29,589 nt of DNA from an uncultured Blautia sp. (GCA_900547615.1 URHH01000023.1:1-29589), one strand, 5' to 3'. Positions 14,975 to 24,676 are shown, counted from the stretch's first letter. Program-made: numbers and translations. Notes: generated by a model from the sequence alone, not told the origin.

Positions 14975-17236
14975 TTATGCAAGCTTCCAGATGTCGCGGT
15001 TGTACTCTTCAATAGTTCTGTCTGCTGAGAAGAATCCTGCCTTTGCAATGTTGACAAGGGCTTTCTTTGCCCATGCAGTCTCGTCCTCGTAATCTCTTAA
15101 TACCTCTTCTTTTTTCTGGATATATTCTTTTACGTCGAGAAGAGCCATAAACCAGTCTTTTGATACGATTTCTTTATAAAGTCTTCCAAGATTGACCGGA
15201 TCTCCAATCTGGATCAGCTCCTTGCTGATGATAAAGTCAACAAGTTCCTCCACCTGGGGATCGTTTTCGTAAATCTCTTTTGAGCAGTAGGAAGCCTCCT
15301 CGTAAAGCTTAATAACCTCCTCGGATTTCTTTCCGAAGATATAGATGTTTTCATCTCCTACAAGCTGATGGATCTCCACATTTGCGCCGTCCTCTGTTCC
15401 AAGTGTCACAGCGCCGTTTAACATAAACTTCATGTTTCCAGTTCCTGATGCCTCTTTTGACGCAAGAGAAATCTGCTCGGAAATATCGCAGGCAGGAATG
15501 AGTTTTTCTGCCTTTGTTACATTGTAGTTTTCCACCATGACAAGCTTCATATATTTGCTTACAACAGGGTCACTGTCAATTAACTGCTGCAGGCAGAGAA
15601 GAAGGTGGATAATATCTTTTGCAATGGTGTAAGCCGGCGCTGCCTTCGCTCCGAAAATCATAGTGATCGGACGTTTCGGAAGGTTTCCTTTTTTAATCTC
15701 TTTATATTTGTAAATAGCATAAAGAGCGTTCATCTGCTGTCTCTTATACTCGTGAAGACGCTTAATCTGAATGTCAAATACAGAATCTGCATCAATTTCC
15801 ACATTCTGTGTTTCTTTCAGATAATCTCTTAAATGTTCTTTTGCGTGATGCTTGATCTCCATCAGACGTTTTAAAACAGTCTCGTCCTCTTTGTATGCGA
15901 GAAGCTTTTCCAGTTCCATCGCGTTTTCTTTAAATCCGTCTCCGATCAGCTCTTCAATATATGCGCTTAACTCCTGGTTGCAGTGAAGCAGCCATCTTCT
16001 GAAGGTAATTCCGTTTGTCTTATTGTTGAATTTCTCCGGATAAATATCGTAAAACGGTTTTAACTCGGATTCTTTCAGAATTTCTGTGTGAAGAGCAGCT
16101 ACGCCGTTTACTGCATATCCGAAGTGAATGTCAATATGCGCCATGTGTACGCGGTCCTGCTTATCGATAATATATACGCGCTCGTCATGGAAATCTCTTC
16201 TCACACGGCTGTCCAGCTCGCGGATAATCGGAAGAAGATGCGGAACTACCTGTTCCAGATAAGAGATCGGCCATTTTTCCAGAGCTTCCGCAAGAATAGT
16301 GTGATTTGTATACGCGCATGTTTTTCTCACTACGTCAATGGCAGTATCCATATTGAAGCCTTTTTCCATAAGAAGGCGGATCAGCTCCGGAATTACCATT
16401 GTCGGGTGTGTATCGTTAATCTGGATCGTCACATAATCGTAGAGCTGATACAGGTCTGCCCCTCTCTCCTCAGCCTCTCTTAAAATAAGCTGCGCTGCGT
16501 TGCTTACCATAAAATACTGCTGGTAAATACGAAGAAGCTGTCCTGCCTCATCACTGTCGTCCGGATAAAGGAAAAGGGTCAGGTTTTTCGCAATGTCTTT
16601 TTTATCAAACTGGATTCCATCTCTGATAATTCCTTCATCCACAGTCTCCACATCAAAAAGATGAAGGCGATTGCAGCCGTTTTTATATCCCGGAACATCA
16701 ATGTCGTATAATACAGACTGAAGGGTAAAATCCTTAAAAGGAACAGAAAAACTTACGTCTGTTTTTGTCAGCCAGCTGTTGTCTGTAATCCACGGATTTT
16801 TCTCCTCCCTCTGTTTGTTGTCTGTAAATTTCTGAAGAAACAGACCATCATGGTAATTGAGGCCCACTCCGTCTCCGTTTAAGCCAAGTGTGGCAATGGA
16901 ATCAAGAAAGCAGGCTGCAAGACGTCCAAGACCGCCGTTTCCAAGGGACGGCTCGTTTTCCATCTCCTCAATGGAAGTAATATCGTGTCCGTTTTTTGCA
17001 AGAACTTCTTTTGTCTCCTGGAAAAGTCCCAGGTTAATCAGATTGTTGGAAAGAAGCTTTCCAATTAAAAATTCTGCTGAAATATAGTAAAGCTTTTTCT
17101 TTCCTTCATTTCTTTTCATTCCCTGCATTTTTTCTTTTGTAAGAATGAGAAGAGCTGTATAAATCTGTTCATCAGACGCTTCTTTTATGTTTTTTCCGTA
17201 TTTTTCCTGTAAAATCTGCTCTAATAATTTTTCCAT
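14975..17236 (-). CDS. glgP: Glycogen/maltodextrin phosphorylase (GT35)
   Basis: A 753-residue pyridoxal-phosphate enzyme. Family blocks include EPSLGNGGLGRLAACFLDS near residue 95, NDTHPT near 275, IKRLHEYKRQ near 490, and the cofactor site GTGNMKFMLNG with the Schiff-base lysine at K603. It releases glucose-1-phosphate from the non-reducing ends of alpha-1,4 glucans. Length is slightly shorter than the about 800 of E. coli forms but usual for clostridial GlgP. The start at 17236 follows AGGAG by 7 bases and gives a 4-base gap from the upstream gene's stop; a longer reading to 17275 would overlap it. Regulatory phosphorylation or AMP sites are not evident. It works with the two debranching enzymes encoded just upstream. 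Confidence 0.95.
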   Translation of the reverse strand: MEKLLEQILQEKYGKNIKEASDEQIYTALLILTKEKMQGMKRNEGKKKLYYISAEFLIGKLLSNNLINLGLFQETKEVLAKNGHDITSIEEMENEPSLGNGGLGRLAACFLDSIATLGLNGDGVGLNYHDGLFLQKFTDNKQREEKNPWITDNSWLTKTDVSFSVPFKDFTLQSVLYDIDVPGYKNGCNRLHLFDVETVDEGIIRDGIQFDKKDIAKNLTLFLYPDDSDEAGQLLRIYQQYFMVSNAAQLILREAEERGADLYQLYDYVTIQINDTHPTMVIPELIRLLMEKGFNMDTAIDVVRKTCAYTNHTILAEALEKWPISYLEQVVPHLLPIIRELDSRVRRDFHDERVYIIDKQDRVHMAHIDIHFGYAVNGVAALHTEILKESELKPFYDIYPEKFNNKTNGITFRRWLLHCNQELSAYIEELIGDGFKENAMELEKLLAYKEDETVLKRLMEIKHHAKEHLRDYLKETQNVEIDADSVFDIQIKRLHEYKRQQMNALYAIYKYKEIKKGNLPKRPITMIFGAKAAPAYTIAKDIIHLLLCLQQLIDSDPVVSKYMKLVMVENYNVTKAEKLIPACDISEQISLASKEASGTGNMKFMLNGAVTLGTEDGANVEIHQLVGDENIYIFGKKSEEVIKLYEEASYCSKEIYENDPQVEELVDFIISKELIQIGDPVNLGRLYKEIVSKDWFMALLDVKEYIQKKEEVLRDYEDETAWAKKALVNIAKAGFFSADRTIEEYNRDIWKLA

Positions 17237-17240
17237 ATTC

Positions 17241-19205
17241 CTACTCCTTATCTCCGCATGTTTCAACGGCTTCATATACTCTTAAGATTTCTCCCACACT
17301 CCATGCCTGGGCAAAGCACCCCTTTGACCTTGTAGGATTTTCTCCGTCGTAAATCTCCGGAAGCTGTCCGACACAGCCTTCTCTCATGGCGCTTTCCATA
17401 ACTTCAAGCTGTTCCTTTACAGTTTCCTTCGCTTCTTTATTGTAATCATTTACCTTGAGATATGCAAGATAATATGCGCCCAGAGGGAAAGTCCACACCG
17501 TTCCCTGATGATACGCCATATCTCTTTCTTCCATTTTTCCCTGATAGACAGGTTTAAACTCTTTATCTGACATTTCCAGGGTTCTAAGACCGTAAGGGGT
17601 ATAAAGCGTCTCAAACACAGTCTCTACAACTGCTTTTTCCTGTTCCTTTGTAAGCATGGTAAACGGCATAGAAACTGCCCATATTTGATTGCAGCGAACC
17701 TGTTCGTCCGCCTCTGTGCCGGATACCAGATCTTTTAAGCAGCTTCTTTTTTCCAGCCAGAACTTCTGAAGGAAGGATTTTTTTACCTGCTCTTTTAATC
17801 CTGCTTCTTTCCAGTCCTGTTTTAAAATCCCGGCAAATTCTTCCATAATACAGAGGGCATTATACCAGTAGGCATTAATTTCCACAGGCTTTCCATGTCT
17901 CGGTGTGGGAAGGATTTCTCCTACGCGCACGTCCATCCATGTCACCTGCCAGAGCCCTTCTCCCGCCTGGATCAGTCCGTCTGCATCCATATGGATTCCA
18001 AAATCGGTTCCCTCTTTATATCCCCTGATGATCCGTTCCATCACAGGATGCATCTCTTTTACAAAATCAAGATCCCCTGTTTTTTCATAGTAAAGATACA
18101 CGCAGTTAATAAAAAGAAGCGCCGCGTCTACTGTATTATAAAGGGGCTCGTTTCCTCCTTCCGGGAAGAGATTCGGCATCAGGCCTTTGTTTTCATTTAA
18201 AGCGAAAGTCCTTAAAATTTCCTTCGCCGTATCATATTGTCCTGTAGAAATGCAGATACCCGGAAGGGCAATCATGGTATCTCTTCCCCAGTCCTCAAAA
18301 AACGGATAGCCTGCAAGAATAGTGCTTCCGTTTGTGGACTCTCTTCTGGAAACAAACTGGTCTGCACTTTTTACAAGCTCCTGCGCCATCGGCATAAAAA
18401 GACCTGCTGTTTTTACAAGAGCCTGTCTCCGCTCTTTATATTCTTTTATGATTTCTTCCGCATCCTGCCATTTCTCTTCTGTCAGATATTTTTGTTCCAT
18501 AGAGTACACGAGTTTTAATTTTACTTTTTCTCCCGGCTGTGCAGAAACAGAAATCACATGATTTGCCTTTCCATGTCCTGTCTCCCTTCTTCCGTCGCAT
18601 ACATCATAGGAATAAAAGTAAACTTCTTCTTTTTCCTCTGTATCTGTTACCTTTCCGTTTGTCTCAAAGAAAAGGGGCATTCCATCAGATAAAATCTGAT
18701 TTCCTTTTTTCACTAAGGTCTGGGACGGCTTCATATCCTCTCCCTTTTTTGCAAACTGGAAAAACGGAGTCACTTCAAATGAAACCTTACATTTCCCTCT
18801 GTTTTCTATGGTATAACAAATTGCCACTGTATTTTCTCCGTACTTCATGGCAATTTCTTTTGAAATGGATACACCATTTACATGATAACGCCAGAGAGGT
18901 GTGTCCTCATATATAAAAGAAGAAAGATAATGATACCCGTCCTCTGTATGCCCGTCTGCAAATTCCTGGGTGGAAAGAATTTTTTCCTCATCTCCAAGAA
19001 ACAGACGCTCAAAAAGACGGTGCACCATATTGTAACGGTGATTCGGTGCTTTCATACACGCCATAAAAACACTGTTGTCATTTCTTGATGCTGCCCCTGT
19101 CATGGTAAGTGCAGAAAATCCTCCAAGACCGTTTGTTAAAAGATAATTGTTTTCAAGACCGCGTTTTAATGTATTCCAGTCCTGTTTTCCGTAAATCCAT
19201 CTCAT
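17241..19205 (-). CDS. Glycogen debranching enzyme, amylo-alpha-1,6-glucosidase type (GH133)
   Basis: A 654-residue protein related to the archaeal/bacterial glycogen debranching enzymes. The N-terminal beta-rich domain starts with NYLLTNGLGGF (about 20-30). The C-terminal alpha6/alpha6 barrel contains AGYPFFEDWGRDTMIALPG (298-316), FPEGGNEPLYNTVDA (347-361) and the AYHQGTVWTFPLGAYY block near the end. It lacks the large GH13 transferase half of the eukaryotic enzyme, so it is expected to remove the single alpha-1,6 glucose stubs (or short branches) directly. The ATG at 19203-19205 overlaps the stop of pulA as ATGA, with GAGG 6 bases before it. This start is preferred over an upstream in-frame ATG that would almost touch the ribosome site. 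It is tightly coupled to pulA and followed by glgP after 4 bases. Confidence 0.9.
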   Translation of the reverse strand: MRWIYGKQDWNTLKRGLENNYLLTNGLGGFSALTMTGAASRNDNSVFMACMKAPNHRYNMVHRLFERLFLGDEEKILSTQEFADGHTEDGYHYLSSFIYEDTPLWRYHVNGVSISKEIAMKYGENTVAICYTIENRGKCKVSFEVTPFFQFAKKGEDMKPSQTLVKKGNQILSDGMPLFFETNGKVTDTEEKEEVYFYSYDVCDGRRETGHGKANHVISVSAQPGEKVKLKLVYSMEQKYLTEEKWQDAEEIIKEYKERRQALVKTAGLFMPMAQELVKSADQFVSRRESTNGSTILAGYPFFEDWGRDTMIALPGICISTGQYDTAKEILRTFALNENKGLMPNLFPEGGNEPLYNTVDAALLFINCVYLYYEKTGDLDFVKEMHPVMERIIRGYKEGTDFGIHMDADGLIQAGEGLWQVTWMDVRVGEILPTPRHGKPVEINAYWYNALCIMEEFAGILKQDWKEAGLKEQVKKSFLQKFWLEKRSCLKDLVSGTEADEQVRCNQIWAVSMPFTMLTKEQEKAVVETVFETLYTPYGLRTLEMSDKEFKPVYQGKMEERDMAYHQGTVWTFPLGAYYLAYLKVNDYNKEAKETVKEQLEVMESAMREGCVGQLPEIYDGENPTRSKGCFAQAWSVGEILRVYEAVETCGDKE

Positions 19206-21133
19206 ATGCATCCTCTTCGTCCAAGCACAAGCGCACTCAATGGCGCAGCTGTCGCTTTTTCTGCTTTTTTCTGTTTTTTCCATGAAAAACTGTCTTCTTC
19301 ATTAAGAAGAACTTCCCACTCCCCTTTCGGGAGAGCAGTTTCCACTTCTTCCTCTGTGGCATTATAAATAATATACAGAGTATCCCACAAAGTATGTTCT
19401 CCTTCTTTTTTATTTTCCACAAAAAATCCTACAGCGCCCGGTTTCTTCCAGTGACCGTAAATTCTCTTTCCTGCAGTCTCCGACTTGTCGCAAAGTCCGG
19501 GAAGCTGCTTCCTGAGAGCAATCAGCCCTTCATAGAAGGTACTGAGTTCTTCATATTTATATGCTCTCTTCCAGTCCAGACGGTTTAAAGAAATGGAACT
19601 GTTATAAGTATTTTCATGTCCGTCCTTAGTTCTTGCAAACTCCTCTCCGGAAAGCATAAAAAGATGTCCCTGACAGGTCATGTAAATAGCTGCTGCCAGT
19701 TTATTTTCCATCATTCTCCGCTTTTCGTCCGGCGTTGTGATTGCCAGCTTATCCCAGAGCGTCCAGTTATCATGAGCAGAAACATACGTGATTACCTGAG
19801 ATGGCGCTTTGATTCCTGTGTCTTTCGTGCACCACGCTTTTACGCTGTTTAAAATTTTTTCTTCCATATTTTCCGCACCGTTTACAAAGCCCGGGATTTC
19901 TCCCTCAAATACATGGCCTTTGATAGCGTCTCTTGTATCATCGCAGAACATCCCCACATATTTATCAAGTTGGGATACGTTCTTTTTAAGAGCCATCACT
20001 GCGTCTCCCTCAGACGCTGTCTCATCTGCAGCCCAGGGTTCTCCGAAAAGAAGAATCTCTCCCCTTCCGTATTTTTCATCAAGCGCTTTTCGGATACGGT
20101 TCATAAGCTCTGTGTCAAGAAGCCCCATCAAATCAAAACGGAAGCCGTCAATATGATATTCCTCCACCCAGTAAAGAACAGAATCCAAAATATACTGACT
20201 GCACATTTCTCTCTCGCTTGCCACATCATTCCCACAGGCAGAGCCATTGGAAATCTCCCCGTTTTCGTAAGTACGGAAATAATACCAGGGAACTGCCTTG
20301 TTTAAATTGGAATCCAGGTCGTACATATGGTTATATACCACATCCATAATAACCCGGAAGCCGTTTTTGTGAAGTGACTGCACCATTTCCTTAAATTCAC
20401 GGATACGCACTTCTCCGTGATACGGATCGGAAGAATATGAGCCTTCGGGAACATTATAATTTACCGGATCATATCCCCAGTTGAATTCTTCATCATTTTT
20501 CTCATTAACAGAGCCGTAATCATAAGCCGGCATTATCTGCACGTGGGTAATTCCAAGTTTCTTGAGATAATCAAGCCCCGTAGGATACACACCAGCGTTA
20601 TCAAGGGTTGTGTGTTCTTCTGTAAATGCCAGGTATTTTCCCCTGTTTCCCTTCGAAAATCCCCCTGCCTCGTCCCAGGAAAACTCTTTTATATGAAGCT
20701 CATAAATTACTGTCTCTTCCTGTTTTTCAGGGTGTCTGTCTTCCAGCCAGCCTTCGGGGTCCGTCTCTTTTAAATTTACAGCCATACTTCTTTTTCCATT
20801 TACCCCGCAGGCTTTTGCATAAGGATCTCCGAAAACAGCTTCCTCTCCCTCTGTTACAGTGCGGAAATCATAATAAACGCCGTGAAGATTTTCCGCTGTC
20901 TCATAAGACCACATTCCCTTATCTTCTTTTTTCATCTCTGTCTGAAAAAATGGAACTCCGCCTTCTCCTTCCTTATAAAAGCGAAGCTCTGCTTTTTCAG
21001 AAAAAGGGCTCCACAGAAGGAAGGAAGTTCCTTCCTCTGTGCAGACAGCCCCCTGTTTTCTCTCTGTGTCTATATAATTTTCTTTAAATTCTGAAGTGTT
21101 ATAAAGTCTCTTTAATTCCTGCCTCTTTAACAT
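19202..21133 (-). CDS. pulA: Type I pullulanase (GH13_14, intracellular)
   Basis: A 643-residue debranching enzyme. The N-terminal CBM48-like domain (about 15-125) is followed by the GH13 barrel. The type I pullulanase signature NWGYDP is at 218-223. Catalytic regions: MDVVYNH (263-269); GFRFDLMG with nucleophile D334; LFGEPWA with acid/base E365; VSAHDNWTLWDK with D455. It hydrolyses alpha-1,6 branch links in pullulan and limit dextrins to give linear maltooligosaccharides. No signal peptide or cell-wall anchor is seen and the length matches cytoplasmic forms. GGGAG lies 5 bases before the ATG. It is 19 bases from malG and overlaps the next gene by 4 bases, placing transport and debranching in one operon. 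Confidence 0.95.
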   Translation of the reverse strand: MLKRQELKRLYNTSEFKENYIDTERKQGAVCTEEGTSFLLWSPFSEKAELRFYKEGEGGVPFFQTEMKKEDKGMWSYETAENLHGVYYDFRTVTEGEEAVFGDPYAKACGVNGKRSMAVNLKETDPEGWLEDRHPEKQEETVIYELHIKEFSWDEAGGFSKGNRGKYLAFTEEHTTLDNAGVYPTGLDYLKKLGITHVQIMPAYDYGSVNEKNDEEFNWGYDPVNYNVPEGSYSSDPYHGEVRIREFKEMVQSLHKNGFRVIMDVVYNHMYDLDSNLNKAVPWYYFRTYENGEISNGSACGNDVASEREMCSQYILDSVLYWVEEYHIDGFRFDLMGLLDTELMNRIRKALDEKYGRGEILLFGEPWAADETASEGDAVMALKKNVSQLDKYVGMFCDDTRDAIKGHVFEGEIPGFVNGAENMEEKILNSVKAWCTKDTGIKAPSQVITYVSAHDNWTLWDKLAITTPDEKRRMMENKLAAAIYMTCQGHLFMLSGEEFARTKDGHENTYNSSISLNRLDWKRAYKYEELSTFYEGLIALRKQLPGLCDKSETAGKRIYGHWKKPGAVGFFVENKKEGEHTLWDTLYIIYNATEEEVETALPKGEWEVLLNEEDSFSWKKQKKAEKATAAPLSALVLGRRGCI

Positions 21134-21152
21134 AACTGCTCCCTTCCGCTTA

Positions 21153-22016
21153 TCAGCCTTTTACTGCTCCTGACACGCCGTCTACATAATACCTCTGCAT
21201 ATAGAGGAAGAGAATGGCAATCGGTATGGAAATCAGTACCGCGCCTGCTGCAAAGCTTGTATACCAGCTGTCAATATATTCTTTTTCCAACATCTTCCAG
21301 AGACCGATTGCAATCGTATACTGGTCTGAGTTTGCACGGCAGATAACCTTTGCAAAAATAAAATCAAGCCACGGCGCCATAAATGCAGTCAGTACTGTAT
21401 ATACAATAATCGGTTTACTTAACGGCAGCGTAATTTTTGTAAAAATCTGCCATCTTGTACAGCCGTCCAGAATTGCCGCTTCGTCCACAGCAACAGGAAT
21501 TGTATCAAAAAATCCTTTTGCAATCTGGAATCCAAGACCTGCACCGCCCGAATAACACAAGATCAAGGCAACACGAATCAGATTTCCTTCTGTAAGACCT
21601 AATGCTTTTAAAATAAAGTAAACAGCAATCATGGACATAAAGCTTGGAAACAGTCCCAGAATCATCGCCATGTTCATATACGGTTTACGGAGACGGAATT
21701 TCATTCTTGACAGACAGTAAGAAACCGCCAGGGTATAAAAAGTTGCCAGAATGCAGGAACAAACTGCAATAATCAGCGTATTCACAAACATCTTTGGAAA
21801 ATTTAAAATAGAAGTATCTGTAAAAAGCCGGATATAATTATCAAGGGTGTATCCCTGAGGAAAAAAGGTAGACACATAAGAACCTTTTTCTGCACGGAAG
21901 CTTGTAAGGATGACCCATAAAATGGGGAACACCCATACAGCCGCTAAAATGCCAAGGGAAATATGAACTGCTGTATTTGTTATAAAACGTTTCTTTTTTG
22001 CCGATTTGATTCCCAT
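21153..22016 (-). CDS. malG: Maltodextrin ABC transporter permease MalG
   Basis: A 287-residue inner-membrane permease of the binding-protein-dependent type with about six membrane helices, the first at about 17-38. The cytoplasmic EAA loop that docks the ATPase is at about 179-198 (DEAAILDGCTRWQIFTKITL). The C-terminal YYVDGVSGAVKG matches the usual end of MalG-type proteins. It forms the channel together with MalF, whose stop is 2 bases upstream; GGAG lies 10 bases before the ATG. No ATPase gene follows, so a shared MsmK/MsmX-type ATPase encoded elsewhere is presumably used. Confidence 0.94.
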   Translation of the reverse strand: MGIKSAKKKRFITNTAVHISLGILAAVWVFPILWVILTSFRAEKGSYVSTFFPQGYTLDNYIRLFTDTSILNFPKMFVNTLIIAVCSCILATFYTLAVSYCLSRMKFRLRKPYMNMAMILGLFPSFMSMIAVYFILKALGLTEGNLIRVALILCYSGGAGLGFQIAKGFFDTIPVAVDEAAILDGCTRWQIFTKITLPLSKPIIVYTVLTAFMAPWLDFIFAKVICRANSDQYTIAIGLWKMLEKEYIDSWYTSFAAGAVLISIPIAILFLYMQRYYVDGVSGAVKG

Positions 22017-22018
22017 GT

Positions 22019-23365
22019 TTAAAACTCTCCTTCCTTATAAGATTTACTGTTTCTGTATGTGAGAAGCGCTCCTGCCGCCAGGATAATAAATGTAAGGATT
22101 CCGATCACGGCTCCGATATTATAATACTGTTTATCTACTGTCAGCTTATAAAGCCATGTTACAAGCAAATCTGTTTTTCCCGCTGTGGAAGCAAGGTCTG
22201 TAACAGGATCTCCTCCTGATAACAGATAAATAATGTTAAAGTTATTTACATTACCTGTAAAGGTTACGATAAGGTACGGCGTTGTCACATATAACATATA
22301 TGGAAGCGTGATCTTAAAGAATCTCTGAATGGCATTTGCTCCGTCCACCTTTGCCGCCTCATAAAGCTCCGCCGGAATATTCTGAAGCACACCTGTAAGC
22401 TGAAGAAGGGTATACGGAACACCAACCCAGATATTGATTACAATAACTGTCACTCTCGCCCACGTGGGATCTGTAAAAAACGGAAGGCTCGCATCCTGAG
22501 CAATAATACCAAGGTTTCGAAGAAGCACATTTACTGCACCGTTTGGCTGAAGCATGGTTCTCATAATTAAAAGAGAAACAAACATCGGCACTGCACAGGA
22601 GAGAACAAAACAAAATCTCCAGAATCCTTTTGCTCTTGTCTCTTTTCTGTTGATTACAAGAGAGAGAATCATACCGAAAATATAGTTTGTAAAAGTTGCA
22701 AAAAACGCCCATACAAGAGTCCAGCCCAGAACTGACCAGAAGGTACTTCCCAGAATACTGTTGGAATCAAACAGAGCCTTAAAGTTTTCCAGACCTACCC
22801 AGTCAAAAAGCATCAGATGGTTCCCAAGCTTGCTGTAATTTGTAAATGCCATGCAAATCATGAAAATAAGCGGCAGAATGGTAAGTCCAAAAATAAAAAT
22901 CATTGGCGGAGTCATGAGAAGTCTGTGAAGGTTCTCATTGAGAAGAGATTTTAAGTCTTCTAAAAATGTATTTACATGACGACCGCTTTTGTCAAGACAT
23001 TCTGCTTTATATGCGCTTTTTAAAGCGCCTCTCCAGCCCCACACCATAAGAAGGGACAGAAGAACCGTTGCCACGCCGTAAAGCAGGATCAGAACAGATT
23101 GATCGCCCTGTGTATACAGATACACCTGCTGCGCCTCATCCCACACTTCTTTCTGAGGCACGCTTCCAAGAGAACCAAGCATACTGATAAAATGAATGCC
23201 GTTTACAAGCATAAATACAATATATGCGATTTCTGCAGCCATAAACAGAAGGCCTTTTATTTTCTGTTTATGCACAATATTTCCAAATCCCATCAAAAAC
23301 ATGGAAAGCTTTGTCTCAATTCCGCCGTTTTTTATGGCGGCAATACAGGTTTCTTTCTCTTTCAT
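22019..23365 (-). CDS. malF: Maltodextrin ABC transporter permease MalF
   Basis: A 448-residue permease, longer than simple sugar permeases because it has a MalF-type N-terminal extension. This has two extra membrane helices (about 37-60 and 91-112) and a polar segment before the core starting near residue 150. The EAA loop is at about 336-355 (YEAAKVDGANAIQRFFKITL). The closing segment ends in a positively charged tail. It pairs with MalG. GAGGTG lies 7 bases before the ATG, and the malE stop is 14 bases upstream. Specificity for maltodextrins is inferred from operon content and the MalF-like architecture. Confidence 0.94.
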   Translation of the reverse strand: MKEKETCIAAIKNGGIETKLSMFLMGFGNIVHKQKIKGLLFMAAEIAYIVFMLVNGIHFISMLGSLGSVPQKEVWDEAQQVYLYTQGDQSVLILLYGVATVLLSLLMVWGWRGALKSAYKAECLDKSGRHVNTFLEDLKSLLNENLHRLLMTPPMIFIFGLTILPLIFMICMAFTNYSKLGNHLMLFDWVGLENFKALFDSNSILGSTFWSVLGWTLVWAFFATFTNYIFGMILSLVINRKETRAKGFWRFCFVLSCAVPMFVSLLIMRTMLQPNGAVNVLLRNLGIIAQDASLPFFTDPTWARVTVIVINIWVGVPYTLLQLTGVLQNIPAELYEAAKVDGANAIQRFFKITLPYMLYVTTPYLIVTFTGNVNNFNIIYLLSGGDPVTDLASTAGKTDLLVTWLYKLTVDKQYYNIGAVIGILTFIILAAGALLTYRNSKSYKEGEF

Positions 23366-23379
23366 CTTCTTTCACCTCA

Positions 23380-24606
23380 TCAGATTCCATCACTGTTCAT
23401 TGCTTCGTTCATCGCTTCTGTCTGCTCTTTTGCATTTTTATGCGTCACACTCTTATTACGGATTCCCTTACCCATATTTTCCACAGGAACCCAGCAATTG
23501 TTCATTTTTGCCACGAAAGGCTGAAGAATGGACGTATAATTAAAGGTATCATTCTGAGCCATAACAAGCGGATCTTCTGAAACCTCTGCATCTTTTAAAA
23601 GCTCTGTATTGCATGGAATCACATTTCTTAGATTATAATGGGAAAGCTGCGCTTCTGCAGAACCAAGATATACGGCAAGCTCCACAGCAGGCACCATATT
23701 CTTGCTGTAAGGATTTACACCAATCGCCTTGGAACCGGCATAGGACATCATCTGCTTTTCCGCTCCATTTAGAGTATACGTTGGAAGAGCAGCCACGCCC
23801 ATGTTTTCTCCCAGAGCTTCTGAAACGGCATTTGCATCCCAGGAACCCGAGAAAATGGCAGAAATACTTCCGTCACGAAGACCGGCAAGACCGGAACCGT
23901 CCGCATCAATTTTAAAGTTTGGATTCGCTGCAAGGTCAACAAGATATTCTGTAACCTCTACTGCATTTTCTCCTCCAAAATCTACACCCTTGTCTTCCTG
24001 TGTTCCGTCTCCGAAAAGCGTACAGCCATTTCCAATATAAAACGCCGGGAGATACCAGGAGTTTGTAAACGGAAACGCAACGCTTCCCTTCTCCAGCATC
24101 GTATCCAGATTTTTAATATCCTCCTCTGAAAAAACACTCTTATCATAATACATAAACCAGGTATTCGTAGTAAATGGCACACCATACAGATTATCTTCTT
24201 TTATAAGAGACGTCAGAACCTCCTCTGAGTTCGTTGATTCAATTTCTTCTCTGTATTTTCCCCCAAACTTCGCAAGTGCATTTGCATCTGTCATTATTGT
24301 CAGAGTATCATTCGCATACATAAATACGTCTGCGCTTGCTTCCGGATCCTGCGCCACCTGTATTGCAGCCGACGCCTCGTCTGCAACTCCATATACAAAA
24401 GTAATATCCCATTCCGGGTGGAGCTCTGCAAAATCCTCACATGTATTCTGAAGCCATTCTCCGCTGTCTTTTGACTGATCTTCTGATGGAGACCACACCA
24501 TCAGACGGACACTTTCTTTCTCTCCATCTATTCCCCCGCTGCATCCTGCAAACCCTGTTACTGCAAGCACCGCTGTCATACACAATGCTGCTGCACGCTT
24601 TCTCAT
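23380..24606 (-). CDS. malE: Maltodextrin-binding lipoprotein MalE
   Basis: A 408-residue extracellular solute-binding protein. The N-terminus is a lipoprotein signal: MRKR, a hydrophobic stretch, then the lipobox FAGC with lipidated C22, followed by a flexible Gly/Ser segment. The mature part has the family-1 sugar-binding layout, with the EWDITFVYG region early and the NTWFMYYDKSVF block near residue 145. It captures maltodextrins outside the cell and passes them to MalFG. AGGAGG lies 7 bases before the ATG. It is the first gene of the nine-gene operon, 41 bases downstream of its predicted -10 box. The ligand is inferred from the neighbouring amylolytic genes. Confidence 0.93.
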   Translation of the reverse strand: MRKRAAALCMTAVLAVTGFAGCSGGIDGEKESVRLMVWSPSEDQSKDSGEWLQNTCEDFAELHPEWDITFVYGVADEASAAIQVAQDPEASADVFMYANDTLTIMTDANALAKFGGKYREEIESTNSEEVLTSLIKEDNLYGVPFTTNTWFMYYDKSVFSEEDIKNLDTMLEKGSVAFPFTNSWYLPAFYIGNGCTLFGDGTQEDKGVDFGGENAVEVTEYLVDLAANPNFKIDADGSGLAGLRDGSISAIFSGSWDANAVSEALGENMGVAALPTYTLNGAEKQMMSYAGSKAIGVNPYSKNMVPAVELAVYLGSAEAQLSHYNLRNVIPCNTELLKDAEVSEDPLVMAQNDTFNYTSILQPFVAKMNNCWVPVENMGKGIRNKSVTHKNAKEQTEAMNEAMNSDGI

Positions 24607-24623
24607 CTTTCTTCCTCCTATTT

Positions 24624-24639
24624 GTTTCGTTTTGTTTCG
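24624..24639 (-). promoter_or_regulatory. Tandem CGAAAC motifs in the malE leader, candidate regulator sites
   Basis: On the minus strand CGAAAC occurs at 24634-24639 and 24624-24629, exactly 10 bases (one helical turn) apart, between the predicted transcription start and the malE ribosome site. CGAAAC recurs on the plus strand at 24766-24771, and CGAAA at 24780-24784 and 24846-24850 around the malR promoter. A protein bound here would block malE transcription. Binding by the adjacent LacI-type protein is inference; these are direct repeats, not the palindromes LacI proteins usually prefer. Confidence 0.35.
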
Positions 24640-24647
24640 TTATTTGT

Positions 24648-24676
24648 AATATACCTCACTTTATAAAAAACGTCAA
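24648..24676 (-). promoter_or_regulatory. Sigma-A-type promoter of the malE operon
   Basis: On the minus strand TTGACG (24671-24676), a 17-base spacer and TATATT (24648-24653). It is the only good match between the divergent genes in this direction and would start a transcript about 35 bases before malE. Confidence 0.75.

Noticed and set aside
20626..21087. 153-codon plus-strand reading frame opposite pulA
   Set aside because: Antisense shadow of the pullulanase N-terminus, with low-complexity Pro/Leu-rich translation.
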